A DNA stretch of 64,000 bases from Winogradskyella alexanderae (lineage in GTDB: Bacteria; Bacteroidota; Bacteroidia; Flavobacteriales; Flavobacteriaceae): NCBI RefSeq assembly GCF_020166335.1, contig NZ_JAIUJR010000002.1:372001-436000 (forward strand). The letters run 5' to 3'. The notes under the pieces were generated by a model, which made no database searches, had not been told where the DNA came from, and saw nothing but the letters and a program-made list of their open reading frames with translations. Numbering within the stretch: position 1 is the first letter of the stretch; every line of letters starts with the position of its first letter. Positions 54,111 through 63,185 of the stretch are shown piece after piece. The position numbers and the translations under genes are program-made.

Positions 54111-55493
54111 TTAGTTATTGTCTTTTTGCAAAATTAAACGCTTTGTGAGATAATTAAACCTTAAAAACAATAAAATTGCCGCAGAGGTAAGTCCTGCTAT
54201 AAGACCAATCCAAATACCCAAACTACCGTAGGCGTCTTCCTTACCTAAGAAATAGCTAATTGGGAATCCAATCACCCAATAGGCAATAAATGTAATTAAG
54301 GTTGGAATCTTAACATCCTGTAAGCCACGTAAAGCACCCAAAACGATGACCTGTAAACTGTCACTAATTTGAAAGACAGCTGCTGCCAATAACAAGTTTG
54401 AAGCGATCTCGATTACCTCAGTGATATCGTTTAGTTCCGTAGCATCATCCAAGTTCACATAAAGATGTGGCAGGTATTGGTGGAAGACTACAAAGAATAG
54501 GGCAAATATTACAGCAAAGATGGTCCCTACAAAAAAGATGGACTCCGCTATACGTCGTAGGTTCACAAAATCCTTAAGTCCTTTTTGATTGCCTACTCGA
54601 ATCATGGAAGCCACACTTAATCCCATAGCCACCATAAAGGTCATGGAGGCCAAGTTAAGTGCAATCTGATTAGCCGCTTGAGCGTTTTTGCCCAATATGC
54701 CTGAAAGCCAAATAGCAACCGTAAAAATGGCCACTTCAAAGAACATCTGCATGGCAGAAGGCAAACCAAGATTGATCAATTTCTTTATTGGCTGACTACT
54801 AAGTTTAAAGTATTTGATATTGGTAACATAGTTTCTGGACTTATCACGTTTGGCCAATAACCACCATAAAAAGAACAGCATGACTATGCGTGATACCAAG
54901 GTACCAACTGCTGCACCAACAATACCCAATTGCGGAAAGCCGAACTTACCAAAGATGAGAACATAGTTTATGATCACATTAAGCACATTAGCCAATAAGG
55001 TCGCATACATTGGGTATTTGGTAAGTGACATACCATCACTAAACTGTTTAAAAGCCTGAAACATAATTAAAGGCACCAATGAAAAAGCCACCAAATCCAA
55101 ATATGGAATAGCAAGAGTAACCACTTCCTCTGGCTGATCCATAACAGTCATTAAAGGTTTGGCCAATAGAAGTAATAAAAACAATACAAAACCCAAAACA
55201 GAGCAGAGAAAAAAGCCATGCTTAAATACGGACTTCCCCTTACCAAAATTATTTTCTGCATCTGCTTCTGCTACTAATGGTGTTATGGCTGTAGAAAAGC
55301 CAATACCTAGCGACATGGCAATAAAAATAAAGCTATTGCCCAATGATACAGCAGCCAACTCTGCCGCACCGAGTTGCCCTACCATAACGTTATCTATAAA
55401 GCTAACAAAGGTGTGCCCAAGCATACCCAAAATAACTGGAGATGCTAGCCTAAGATTATATTTAAACTCTTTGGTATAGTTTCTCAAAACCAT
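54111..55493 (-). CDS. MATE-family efflux transporter
   Basis: A 460-residue secondary transporter with 12 predicted membrane helices and MATE family pattern: FKYNLRLASPVILGMLGHTF, DNVMVGQLGAAELAAVSLGN in the first helix pair and the mirrored LGKNAQAANQIALNLASMTF plus AMGLSVASMIRVGNQKG in the second half. Exports drugs or metabolites using Na+ or H+. The gene starts 48 bases after the GH130-like gene. Substrate unknown. Confidence 0.93.
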   Translation of the reverse strand: MVLRNYTKEFKYNLRLASPVILGMLGHTFVSFIDNVMVGQLGAAELAAVSLGNSFIFIAMSLGIGFSTAITPLVAEADAENNFGKGKSVFKHGFFLCSVLGFVLFLLLLLAKPLMTVMDQPEEVVTLAIPYLDLVAFSLVPLIMFQAFKQFSDGMSLTKYPMYATLLANVLNVIINYVLIFGKFGFPQLGIVGAAVGTLVSRIVMLFFLWWLLAKRDKSRNYVTNIKYFKLSSQPIKKLINLGLPSAMQMFFEVAIFTVAIWLSGILGKNAQAANQIALNLASMTFMVAMGLSVASMIRVGNQKGLKDFVNLRRIAESIFFVGTIFAVIFALFFVVFHQYLPHLYVNLDDATELNDITEVIEIASNLLLAAAVFQISDSLQVIVLGALRGLQDVKIPTLITFIAYWVIGFPISYFLGKEDAYGSLGIWIGLIAGLTSAAILLFLRFNYLTKRLILQKDNN

Positions 55494-55541
55494 GGCGCAA
55501 AAGTAGTGGTTTTGAACTAGGAAACATGGTATTGATATGAG

Positions 55542-56693
55542 TTATTCGTAGACAGCAACAGCAATTTTAGAATCTGCGGTTCCATAGTACAAAAACCATT
55601 TTTCTTTAAAATATACAAGACCTTCAACAAAGCAAACTTCATTGACCTCTCCCACCTTTTCATAGTCCTTATCAGGATAGATAAAGTAACTCTCTGTTCT
55701 GTCTATTAACTTGTAAGGTTCGTTTTTATCGAATAAGGCTTGTCCCGCCGCATATGTAAAATCTGGTAAATTACTATCATTATTACTATTAGCATTACTG
55801 GCATTATAAATAAGCAAAATACCACTGTCTTTATAAAGTGCATAAGGTCCTGGTTCTACCAATCTACTATCAAAATAGCCTGGTCTTGGGTGTAGTACAG
55901 AAATTCGTCTTTGGTACTCCTCATTTTCAACCACCTCCCAATCTCTAAGGTCATTAGAATTGGCCATGAATATATTGGTATCACCAAAATACATCCAATA
56001 CTTTCCGTTTATTTTTTTGGCTACTATTTTGTCGCCTTTGAGTTCACCCACAATGGCTCCGGCCTTAGACCATACATCTTTGTATGCGTCGGTTTTCATT
56101 ACCAAACCGTGTTTGGTCCAAATCTTTAAATCTTTGGAAGAGGCTATGGAGAGTCTTGCCGTTTTACCATCGTAAGCCGTGTAGGTCATAAAATAGTTGC
56201 CATCCTCGCTTTCTACAATTCTTGGGTCTTCCACACCATCAAAATAACAGAAATAGCAATCTTCTGTATTATTCTGTTGGCTGGCGTCCTTTTTGTAATT
56301 CCACTCATAGACCTTCATGGCATCCTTGTCCGGGTAAAACACGGGTTCTGGCATTTTCGTAAAGTTAAGACCGTCTGTACTCACGGCCATACCAATTCTT
56401 GAGGTACCTAGTTTGTCTTGTGCTCTATACATTAAAAATACAGTATCATTTTTTACAACAGCAGTAGGATTAAGTACATTGCGCTCTTCCCAATTCACCG
56501 TATCTAAGCTAATTGGATCCTGAAACTGTAAAAATGCCGATGGCTTTAAAATTGGATTTAAACTATCTACTTTCTCAAAATAGGGAAAGGCCCAGTTATT
56601 GGTATCTTCTTCATCTAAGGTCTTTAATGTCTTTTCCGATTGACAGCCTAAACATAAAAGAATTATAAAACACTGCGCTACAAACCTATGCAT
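55542..56693 (-). CDS. GH130-like beta-propeller lipoprotein (mannoside phosphorylase family)
   Basis: A 383-residue lipoprotein with lipobox LCLGC (cysteine near residue 17) and a five-bladed propeller typical of GH130/GH43-like enzymes. Key stretches: NPTAVVKNDTVFLMYRAQDK, AVSTDGLNFTKMPEPVFYPD, GVEDPRIVESEDGNYFMTYT, KIWTKHGLVMKT, RPGYFDSRLVEPGPYALYK and WFLYYGTADSKIAVAV. GH130 members phosphorolyse or hydrolyse beta-mannosides; the EDPRI segment holds the conserved acidic residue. Surface or periplasmic glycan handling is inferred; the exact substrate is not. Confidence 0.82.
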   Translation of the reverse strand: MHRFVAQCFIILLCLGCQSEKTLKTLDEEDTNNWAFPYFEKVDSLNPILKPSAFLQFQDPISLDTVNWEERNVLNPTAVVKNDTVFLMYRAQDKLGTSRIGMAVSTDGLNFTKMPEPVFYPDKDAMKVYEWNYKKDASQQNNTEDCYFCYFDGVEDPRIVESEDGNYFMTYTAYDGKTARLSIASSKDLKIWTKHGLVMKTDAYKDVWSKAGAIVGELKGDKIVAKKINGKYWMYFGDTNIFMANSNDLRDWEVVENEEYQRRISVLHPRPGYFDSRLVEPGPYALYKDSGILLIYNASNANSNNDSNLPDFTYAAGQALFDKNEPYKLIDRTESYFIYPDKDYEKVGEVNEVCFVEGLVYFKEKWFLYYGTADSKIAVAVYE

Positions 56694-56791
56694 TAGCTTA
56701 GAGATTAGTTGTTAATTGTAGCTAAGAAGGTACAAAAACAAAAGCAATTTTTCCTGCTTATACTAAGTTTATAAACGCTTTGGTACCCTAT

Positions 56792-57283
56792 TTAATTAGT
56801 CATTAATTTTAAAGATAGGCTATTTAGCGGAGCCACTATTCCATAGAGATAGGCTCTAAACTTTCTAATGGGTTTTCCGTTTTTAAAGTATGGTGCTCCA
56901 GCGTTCAGGTCAATTGGTTTCCAACCCATGTCGTATTTGCTATTCTGCTTTAGGTCTATGGCTGTTGGTTCAAATGTAAATTGGTTAGTCGTAAAATGTA
57001 GTATGATGCCATACTTGGCATTAAAATATTGCTTGTCTAAATTGGTAGCATTGCCTTTTTCGCTAGTAAATTGTATGCTTTTGTTTTCAATAGTCTCAAC
57101 AATAGTAATGTCGTAGTTTTCCATGTTGGCTACAAGCCAATCTAGCACTTTTGTGTAGGTGTTACTTTCAACATCTATTGCTATAAAGCGTGGTGATAGA
57201 CCGTCTTCTGTAATTACAAATTGCTCTTGGCTAAAAACTAAGCTGCTTATTAGAACACACAAACATAGAAGTAACTGTTTCAT
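56792..57283 (-). CDS. Secreted protein of unknown function
   Basis: A 163-residue protein starting at ATG 57283 with a signal peptide (LLLCLCVLISSLVFSQ). The mature part shows FVITEDGLSPRFIAIDVESN, IVETIENKSIQFTSEKGN and KYDMGWKPIDLNAGAPYFKN; no family recognised. The start overlaps nothing and lies four bases from the nitronate monooxygenase stop, so they may be co-transcribed. Likely periplasmic. Confidence 0.72.
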   Translation of the reverse strand: MKQLLLCLCVLISSLVFSQEQFVITEDGLSPRFIAIDVESNTYTKVLDWLVANMENYDITIVETIENKSIQFTSEKGNATNLDKQYFNAKYGIILHFTTNQFTFEPTAIDLKQNSKYDMGWKPIDLNAGAPYFKNGKPIRKFRAYLYGIVAPLNSLSLKLMTN

Positions 57284-57287
57284 TCTA

Positions 57288-58229
57288 TCAAAGTTTGGAC
57301 AAGTCATTTTTAGCAAGTTCAAACTCGGTCAGCATATCGTTTACAATGGTCGCTACTGGTTTAATGTCGTGAATCAATCCCGAGATTTGGCCTATTTCGA
57401 GTTCGCCATCATCCAAATCACCTTCAAACATACCACGCTTGGCTCGTGCTCTACCCAAAAGTTCTTTTAACTGCTCTAGTGTTGGTGCGGTTTTGTAGAG
57501 TTCTTGCACTTGGTTGTAAAACTTATTTTTTATTAAGCGTACTGGTGCCAATTCCTTTAAGGTGAGTTGTGTATCCCCTTCTTTCGCATCAACTACAACC
57601 TTTTTAAAATCGGGATGTGCAGAAGATTCCTCGCTTGCTACAAATCGGCTTCCAACCTGCACACCATCTGCACCTAAAACCATACAGGCGAGCATGGCTC
57701 TTCCTGTTGCAATACCACCAGCAGCAATTAATGGAATTTTGAGATGTTCCTTTACCATAGGAATCAAAGTTAAGGTAGTTGTTTCGTCACGCCCATTATG
57801 ACCACCTGCTTCAAAGCCTTCAGCAACCACAGCATCTACACCAGCATCTTGAGCTTTTAAAGCAAACTTAACACTACTCACAACATGAACAACCTTAATA
57901 CCTTTATCTTGTAACCATTTCGTCCAAGTTTTTGGATTTCCTGCAGAAGTAAAGACAATTTTTACGCCTTCCTCAACAATGATGTCCATAATCTCCTTAA
58001 TATTGGGATATAGCATCGGTACATTAACACCAAAGGGTTTTTCTGTAGCATTTTTGCATTTCTGAATATGCTCTCGTAATACTTCTGGATACATAGATCC
58101 TGCACCAATAAGCCCAAGAATTCCTGCATTACTCGAAGCCGATGCTAAGCGCCATCCACTATTCCAGATCATTCCAGCTTGTATTATTGGGTGATCAATA
58201 TTGAAAAGTTGGGTTATTCTGTTTTTCAT
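57288..58229 (-). CDS. Nitronate monooxygenase family flavoprotein
   Basis: FMN-dependent TIM-barrel enzyme of about 313 residues (ATG at 58229 chosen, MKNRITQLFN; an ATG at 58244 and a GTG at 58262 are in frame). Motifs: NIDHPIIQAGMIWNSGWRLA, NAGILGLIGAGSMYPEVLRE, GVDAVVAEGFEAGGHNGRDE, LIAAGGIATGRAMLACMVLG and ADGVQVGSRFVASEESSAHP. The EGFEAGGH stretch supplies the flavin-phosphate contact. These enzymes oxidise nitroalkanes or related toxins; some annotated members are enoyl-ACP reductases of the FabK type, which cannot be excluded. Confidence 0.87.
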   Translation of the reverse strand: MKNRITQLFNIDHPIIQAGMIWNSGWRLASASSNAGILGLIGAGSMYPEVLREHIQKCKNATEKPFGVNVPMLYPNIKEIMDIIVEEGVKIVFTSAGNPKTWTKWLQDKGIKVVHVVSSVKFALKAQDAGVDAVVAEGFEAGGHNGRDETTTLTLIPMVKEHLKIPLIAAGGIATGRAMLACMVLGADGVQVGSRFVASEESSAHPDFKKVVVDAKEGDTQLTLKELAPVRLIKNKFYNQVQELYKTAPTLEQLKELLGRARAKRGMFEGDLDDGELEIGQISGLIHDIKPVATIVNDMLTEFELAKNDLSKL

Positions 58230-58389
58230 AGGTATTTGCTTCATGTAAAATGAGATTGCCACGTCTCTCGATTATTATCGAAATCCTCGTAATGACATTT
58301 CATTTGGTCATAAAATTCGTCAATTCGAGTGAATTTCACGAATGTAAATGAGAGAAATTTTATCGAGAATTAGAATTAAAGTGCAAAGG

Positions 58390-58428
58390 GTTCTCGATAC
58401 ATCCCAAGAACAATTGGGACACTCGAAC
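58390..58428. repeat. Intergenic imperfect palindrome (REP-like)
   Basis: GTTCTCGATACATCCCAAG and TTGGGACACTCGAAC are imperfect inverted arms around a short loop (GAACAA), within the 266-base gap between two genes. CTCGA-rich palindromes of this type recur between genes in Flavobacteriaceae, but a second copy was not found in the window. Confidence 0.4.
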
Positions 58429-58495
58429 AGATGGCAATCTTCAATTTATTTTTCACATAAAATTGTCCTAGGTCGTCTTCCTAAAATTTTTATCG

Positions 58496-60112
58496 CTATC
58501 GCTTGATGAACTTGTAGGTTTTCGTAGTTCCTTCAGAATTAAGTTCTAAAATAAAGAGTCCTGGAGCCATAAACGAAACATCAACCGTATTAAAATTGTT
58601 GGCTACGTTTGTATTTAAAATTCGTTGTCCTAGTTGGTTGTAGATATTAAGTTCAGCACTAATATCATCCACTGGGAATTGAATATTTAATTCATCTCCA
58701 ACTGGATTTGGATAAACTGAAAACTCTGGTATGAGATCTTCATCCACAGATAAGGCAATACTTCTTGCCAGGTCTAAATCCGGAATTCCGTAACCCAATA
58801 AATCATCTGGTGCAGTGTACTGAGACGCAGATTGCCTTACATAATCCATAACTTCGGTTGGTGAAGCATCTGGAATGGCTTGCCATAGAGATGCAATACC
58901 ACCACAAAGTATAGGACTACTAAACGAAGTACCATTATTTTGTGTTATAGTATTATTTTGATCTACCACAAATGCAGCTCCTCCTCTAGCGACGACATCT
59001 GGCTTTTGGTAACCCACTTGTGCTGCACCACCTTGGCTACTAAAAGCAACATAATTACCATTTGCATCAACTGCACCAACAGAAAGCACGTCTGGCGAAT
59101 CAGCAGGAGCACCAACCGTTTGCCATGTTGTTGCTCCAGCATTACCAGCACTAACCACCACTAAGATTCCTTTTTCAACTGCTATAGAAGCACCTTTAGA
59201 TATAAAGGCCACTTGACCATTCATATCAGCAGGTGTGTAATCATAATTACTATTATCAAAGACGCGATAGCCTAATGAGGTATTTATTATATCAACACCG
59301 AGACTATCAGCACGTTCTGCGGCTTCTACCCAGTAACTTTCCTCAACAGGATTTTCGCTAGACACATCTTCAGTTAAGAACAAATAATACGATGCATCAG
59401 GAGCGGTACCCACAAATTGGTCTTGTATAAAACCTGCCATATCACTCAGCACACGTGTTCCATGCGAACTTGTGGTATTCGCATACACATCTGTATTTCT
59501 TGTTACAAAATCATAGCCATCTAGCAAATGACCATTATCACGTAAACGCTGAAAGGCACCCAAAGTATTTACATTTGGAAAACCAGAATCCATAACAGCG
59601 ATAGTTATACCTTCACCTGTAAAGTCCTCTAGGTGAAGATTATCAGCATTAATCATTTCTACTTGATTCTGGGTACTACCATAAGTAAAAACTTCTTGCA
59701 CTTCGACACTGTCGTATTTATCCTGTGCGTGGTAGTCACGAGATCCAGAATTGAGACTTTTGTCTGCAAAATCAATACTATCTACATAAGATAACGCATT
59801 AAGCGCATTAATATCTGCTTCTGTTCCTCTGACATGAACTGCATTAAACCATTTGGATTTAGCCATAACGGTTATTCCTGTCTGTGTTTTTAGATTGCTA
59901 ATATAGACTTCGTTAACAGGTACATCACGCTCATCAATCGCAATACTGTACTGTTGTTTGCGGTCGATTGCTTTTTGGGTAAGAATAGTAATTGGATTTG
60001 CCAAAGATGAAGCAACATTTGCTTTGTCGGTCAAATAAACCCAAGCATCTTGTTGCGCTGTTGCAGTTATTGAAATTTGAAGCAATAAAAGCATGCATAT
60101 ATTTCTAAACAT
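58496..60112 (-). CDS. Subtilisin-like S8 peptidase with type IX secretion sorting domain
   Basis: A secreted serine protease of 538 residues. It has a signal peptide (NICMLLLLQISITATAQ), a prodomain, then the catalytic triad: Asp in EGITIAVMDSGFP, His in TSSHGTRVLSDMAGF, Ser in TQNNGTSFSSPILCGGIAS. A C-terminal domain of about 75 residues (FSVYPNPVGDELNIQF and YNQLGQRILNTNV, ending in TKTYKFIKR) is the type A sorting signal for the type IX secretion system, which delivers it to the cell surface. Twenty bases separate it from mnmA. Confidence 0.93.
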   Translation of the reverse strand: MFRNICMLLLLQISITATAQQDAWVYLTDKANVASSLANPITILTQKAIDRKQQYSIAIDERDVPVNEVYISNLKTQTGITVMAKSKWFNAVHVRGTEADINALNALSYVDSIDFADKSLNSGSRDYHAQDKYDSVEVQEVFTYGSTQNQVEMINADNLHLEDFTGEGITIAVMDSGFPNVNTLGAFQRLRDNGHLLDGYDFVTRNTDVYANTTSSHGTRVLSDMAGFIQDQFVGTAPDASYYLFLTEDVSSENPVEESYWVEAAERADSLGVDIINTSLGYRVFDNSNYDYTPADMNGQVAFISKGASIAVEKGILVVVSAGNAGATTWQTVGAPADSPDVLSVGAVDANGNYVAFSSQGGAAQVGYQKPDVVARGGAAFVVDQNNTITQNNGTSFSSPILCGGIASLWQAIPDASPTEVMDYVRQSASQYTAPDDLLGYGIPDLDLARSIALSVDEDLIPEFSVYPNPVGDELNIQFPVDDISAELNIYNQLGQRILNTNVANNFNTVDVSFMAPGLFILELNSEGTTKTYKFIKR

Positions 60113-60132
60113 GGCTTTTCTTTTATTGCAAG

Positions 60133-61320
60133 TTAAGAAATTACGCCTGAACCGACTAATTCTTCCTCAATGTACCAAGCAACGAACTGACCTTCGGTTA
60201 TGGCAGATTGTTTGTTTTTAAATTCTACATAAAGTCCATTATGCACCTTATGTAAGGTAGCCTCTTCCAAGGGTTGTCTGTATCTAATTCGTGCTTTAAC
60301 CGCCATGGTTTCACCGTTGTTCAATGCTAAATCTTCTCTAATCCAATGTAATTCATCATTCGTGACAAAAAGAACATTTCTTAACAAACCTGGATGGTTT
60401 TTACCTTGGCCAGTGTAAATGACGTTTTCATCTACATCAGTTTCAATAACAAACAAGGGTTCTTTAGTTCCACCTACAGCTAGGCCTTTGCGTTGACCTT
60501 TAGTAAAATAGTGTGCACCTTGGTGCTTCCCAACTATTTTTCCATCAGATAAGCTATACGATGGTTTGGTTGAAAAGTAAGCCAATTCGTTCTCTTTGGT
60601 TTCAAACTGTGGAATTTTTTGCTGATATGCTGGAAATGATTCGTCCACTTCAACAATAACACCCTCTTTGGGTTTTAATTGCTGTTGTAAAAATTCAGGT
60701 AAACGTACCTTTCCTATGAAACAAAGACCTTGAGAATCTTTCTTTTCAGCCGTAATTAAGTCTTGGTTCTTAGCGATTTCCCTAACTTCTGGTTTTGTCA
60801 ATTCACCAATCGGAAATAAAGCTTTTGCCAATTGCGTCTGTGATAATTGACAAAGAAAATACGATTGATCTTTATTACCATCCACTCCAGATAGTAATTG
60901 GTATATGGTTTCGCCATCCTTATTAATAGAACCCTTTCGGCAATAATGACCGGTAGCAACATAATCGGCTCCGAGTTCCATAGCAATGTCCATAAAGACA
61001 TCGAACTTAATTTCACGGTTACATAATACATCTGGATTAGGTGTACGTCCTTTCTCGTACTCGCTAAACATATAATCTACAATCCGTTCTTTGTATTGGA
61101 CGCTTAAATCTACAGTTTGAAAAGGAATACCCAATTTATCGGCAACCAGCATGGCATCGTTACTATCTTCTAACCAAGGGCATTCGTCTGATATTGTCAC
61201 AGAGTCATCATGCCAGTTTTTCATAAATAATCCAATAACCTCATAACCTTGCTCCTTTAATAAATAGGCCGCAACACTAGAGTCAACACCACCAGAAAGT
61301 CCAACAATAACGCGTTTCAT
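60133..61320 (-). CDS. mnmA: tRNA-specific 2-thiouridylase (MnmA)
   Basis: Makes s2U at wobble position 34 of tRNA for Glu, Gln and Lys. The 395-residue protein starts with the PP-loop [18 protein letters not shown], shows [14 protein letters not shown], the first catalytic cysteine in [15 protein letters not shown], the second in [19 protein letters not shown] and the C-terminal [20 protein letters not shown]. All catalytic features are present. It stands upstream of the S8 protease on the same strand. Confidence 0.96.
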   Translation of the reverse strand: MKRVIVGLSGGVDSSVAAYLLKEQGYEVIGLFMKNWHDDSVTISDECPWLEDSNDAMLVADKLGIPFQTVDLSVQYKERIVDYMFSEYEKGRTPNPDVLCNREIKFDVFMDIAMELGADYVATGHYCRKGSINKDGETIYQLLSGVDGNKDQSYFLCQLSQTQLAKALFPIGELTKPEVREIAKNQDLITAEKKDSQGLCFIGKVRLPEFLQQQLKPKEGVIVEVDESFPAYQQKIPQFETKENELAYFSTKPSYSLSDGKIVGKHQGAHYFTKGQRKGLAVGGTKEPLFVIETDVDENVIYTGQGKNHPGLLRNVLFVTNDELHWIREDLALNNGETMAVKARIRYRQPLEEATLHKVHNGLYVEFKNKQSAITEGQFVAWYIEEELVGSGVIS

Positions 61321-61437
61321 GTCTACTTTGTCTCAAAAACCGAAGCAAAATTACAAATAAAAAAAGCATTTTATATCAGCATACTAAACCGAAATTAAAT
61401 ACACTTTAAAAGACAGTAATTATCAAAAAAAGTAGTA

Positions 61438-62403
61438 CTACAAAGGCTTCCAATCTTGATTAAAGCGCAGTGCTAGTAGTTTCTCGTAAAGTAATTGTAA
61501 ACCAAGTGTGCCGCGCATGCCATAATCTTGAATGAACTTAAAAGAACCATCAGAAAAATAGACTTTTAGCACTGAGGTTTGGTCGTCCGTCCATCCAACC
61601 TTATAACTATTTTCGAGTTCTTTGATATTAACTTCATTCATCAATTTTACAATAGCTTCGAAATCTGAAGGATTAAGGACAGTTTCAAAAACACCCTCCT
61701 CCTTATCTTCGTTTTGAGGAGTGTTTTTAAAATTGTAATATTTAGCGTGAAATTTGGATTTTTCACGAGGAAATAAGATTAAATCAAAAACTGGGCAAGT
61801 ACCAAAACAGCCGGTAGTCCCAAATTCAATTTTTTCAATCTGGTAATCTGCTGTTCGTTCCACATATTCAATAAAACTACCGCTTTTAAAAACCATAGTT
61901 GATTTAATGAATTCCTTTCCTCCAAAAACTGAATTTTTCCGATATATTTCTACTAAGGATAAATCATTTTTTTGAAGCAATTTTGTGTAGATTGGAAATT
62001 GTTCAATGCTGTGGGACGGTACTAAGGATAAGACTTTATAATTGTTAGCCCCTTGGTCTAAAATTGCCAAGGCATTGAAGGAAAAATTAGATGTTCCTGT
62101 TATTACCAAATCATTTAACCCATTGCCATCAAAATCTGCCTTAATGTAGTCAGTTTTTGGTATTAAAGAATCTAATTGTTGTTTTAAAGTTGAATTTGCA
62201 AGTTCTACTTTTTTGTACTCATGTGGTGGAATACAGATAAATCCAATTAACGAGGAGTCCACGGTTTTTACAAAATCTTGTAGTTCCTTTAAATTTGATA
62301 TGCTATCAATTTTTGTGATTTGACTTGATTTTAGGTTCACATTCTTCTTTGCGCAAGACAAACACAAAAAAATTATACAAAAAGCTTTTAGGAAATTTTT
62401 CAT
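61438..62403 (-). CDS. DUF6438-like lipoprotein
   Basis: A 321-residue lipoprotein with lipobox CLSC (cysteine near residue 17). The second half has FGTTGCFGTCPVFDLILFPR, the CFGxCP-type signature of DUF6438, and a late VGWTDDQTSVLKVYFSDGSF. The first half (KADFDGNGLNDLVITGTSNF) looks like a repeat of the FG-GAP or VCBS type. Function unknown. Two bases separate it from the upstream YwqK-like gene. Confidence 0.75.
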   Translation of the reverse strand: MKNFLKAFCIIFLCLSCAKKNVNLKSSQITKIDSISNLKELQDFVKTVDSSLIGFICIPPHEYKKVELANSTLKQQLDSLIPKTDYIKADFDGNGLNDLVITGTSNFSFNALAILDQGANNYKVLSLVPSHSIEQFPIYTKLLQKNDLSLVEIYRKNSVFGGKEFIKSTMVFKSGSFIEYVERTADYQIEKIEFGTTGCFGTCPVFDLILFPREKSKFHAKYYNFKNTPQNEDKEEGVFETVLNPSDFEAIVKLMNEVNIKELENSYKVGWTDDQTSVLKVYFSDGSFKFIQDYGMRGTLGLQLLYEKLLALRFNQDWKPL

Positions 62404-62405
62404 TA

Positions 62406-63116
62406 TTAATCCTTATCATAGACCACTTTATTTATAGTATGATCTATTTCTTTGGAAAGTACACCATCTTTATAATATTTCCAAACACCAACCTTTTGGT
62501 CTTTTTGAAACATCCCTTCAGAAGCCCTATTGCCCTTACCGTCGTAATTTATTGTTTGTCCATGGCGCTCACCATTTAGATATTCTACGGTCCTGATATA
62601 TTGCTTGGCTTTAGTATACCATTGCGCTTCCCCATTTAGTTTTCCATTCTTGTAATACGTGTCTTCTGCAATGTTGCCATTTTCATAATAAACCAATCGT
62701 TTCCCATCTAGCAAACCTTTGTCATTGTAATGCTCTTCGATCATAATTGCATCAGAATTATTATGATAATAAATCCATTTACCAATAAAATTCTTTCTGA
62801 TCATTTTACCATGACTTACAATCTTTTTTGCAGAAGTGTAAAATGTTACCTTGGCAATATCGTCGCTTTCATTGAATTCTTTTGTTGCACTAAGCACACT
62901 TTTACCATCTTTGAGTTTATAAAACTTAAAAGTACCTACTTCCTTACCGTTTATAAAATTACCTTCATACCGTTTCTGATCTGTCCCATCATAGTTTTTA
63001 GTCCAGTATCCGTGGCGTTCACCGTTTTTATCGTACTGATTGACGGATTGTTGTCCTAAACAAGTTGTTAAAGTTATTGTAAAAATTAACGTGAATATTA
63101 TTGTTTGTTTAATCAT
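62406..63116 (-). CDS. YwqK-like MORN-repeat protein
   Basis: A 236-residue exported protein with a signal peptide (IIFTLIFTITLTTCLGQ) and about eight MORN-like repeats of the YwqK kind: NGERHGYWTKNYDG, RYEGNFINGKEVGTFKFYKL, GLLDGKRLVYYENGNIAEDT, YYKNGKLNGEAQWYTKAKQY and GVWKYYKDGVLSKEI. Homologues are often labelled antitoxins, but repeat proteins of this type are found widely and the label is not supported here. Two bases lie between it and the DUF6438 gene. Confidence 0.85.
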   Translation of the reverse strand: MIKQTIIFTLIFTITLTTCLGQQSVNQYDKNGERHGYWTKNYDGTDQKRYEGNFINGKEVGTFKFYKLKDGKSVLSATKEFNESDDIAKVTFYTSAKKIVSHGKMIRKNFIGKWIYYHNNSDAIMIEEHYNDKGLLDGKRLVYYENGNIAEDTYYKNGKLNGEAQWYTKAKQYIRTVEYLNGERHGQTINYDGKGNRASEGMFQKDQKVGVWKYYKDGVLSKEIDHTINKVVYDKD

Positions 63117-63141
63117 TTTATATTTTTGTTAAACAAATGTA

Positions 63142-63153
63142 ACAAACGTTTGT
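63142..63153. promoter_or_regulatory. Palindrome between divergent YwqK-like and fasciclin genes
   Basis: ACAAACGTTTGT is a perfect 12-bp palindrome near the middle of the 69-base divergent intergenic region, next to a TACATTTG element on the minus strand. It could be an operator for either gene; the -33 part of that promoter is not clear. Confidence 0.35.
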
Positions 63154-63185
63154 GCAATGTTGAACAAATTTAAAAACTTAAAAAA

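Noticed and set aside
62406..63116. Toxin-antitoxin pair (YwqK label and DUF6438 neighbour)
   Set aside because: Both proteins carry export signals and show no toxin domain; the antitoxin name comes from loose naming of MORN-repeat proteins.
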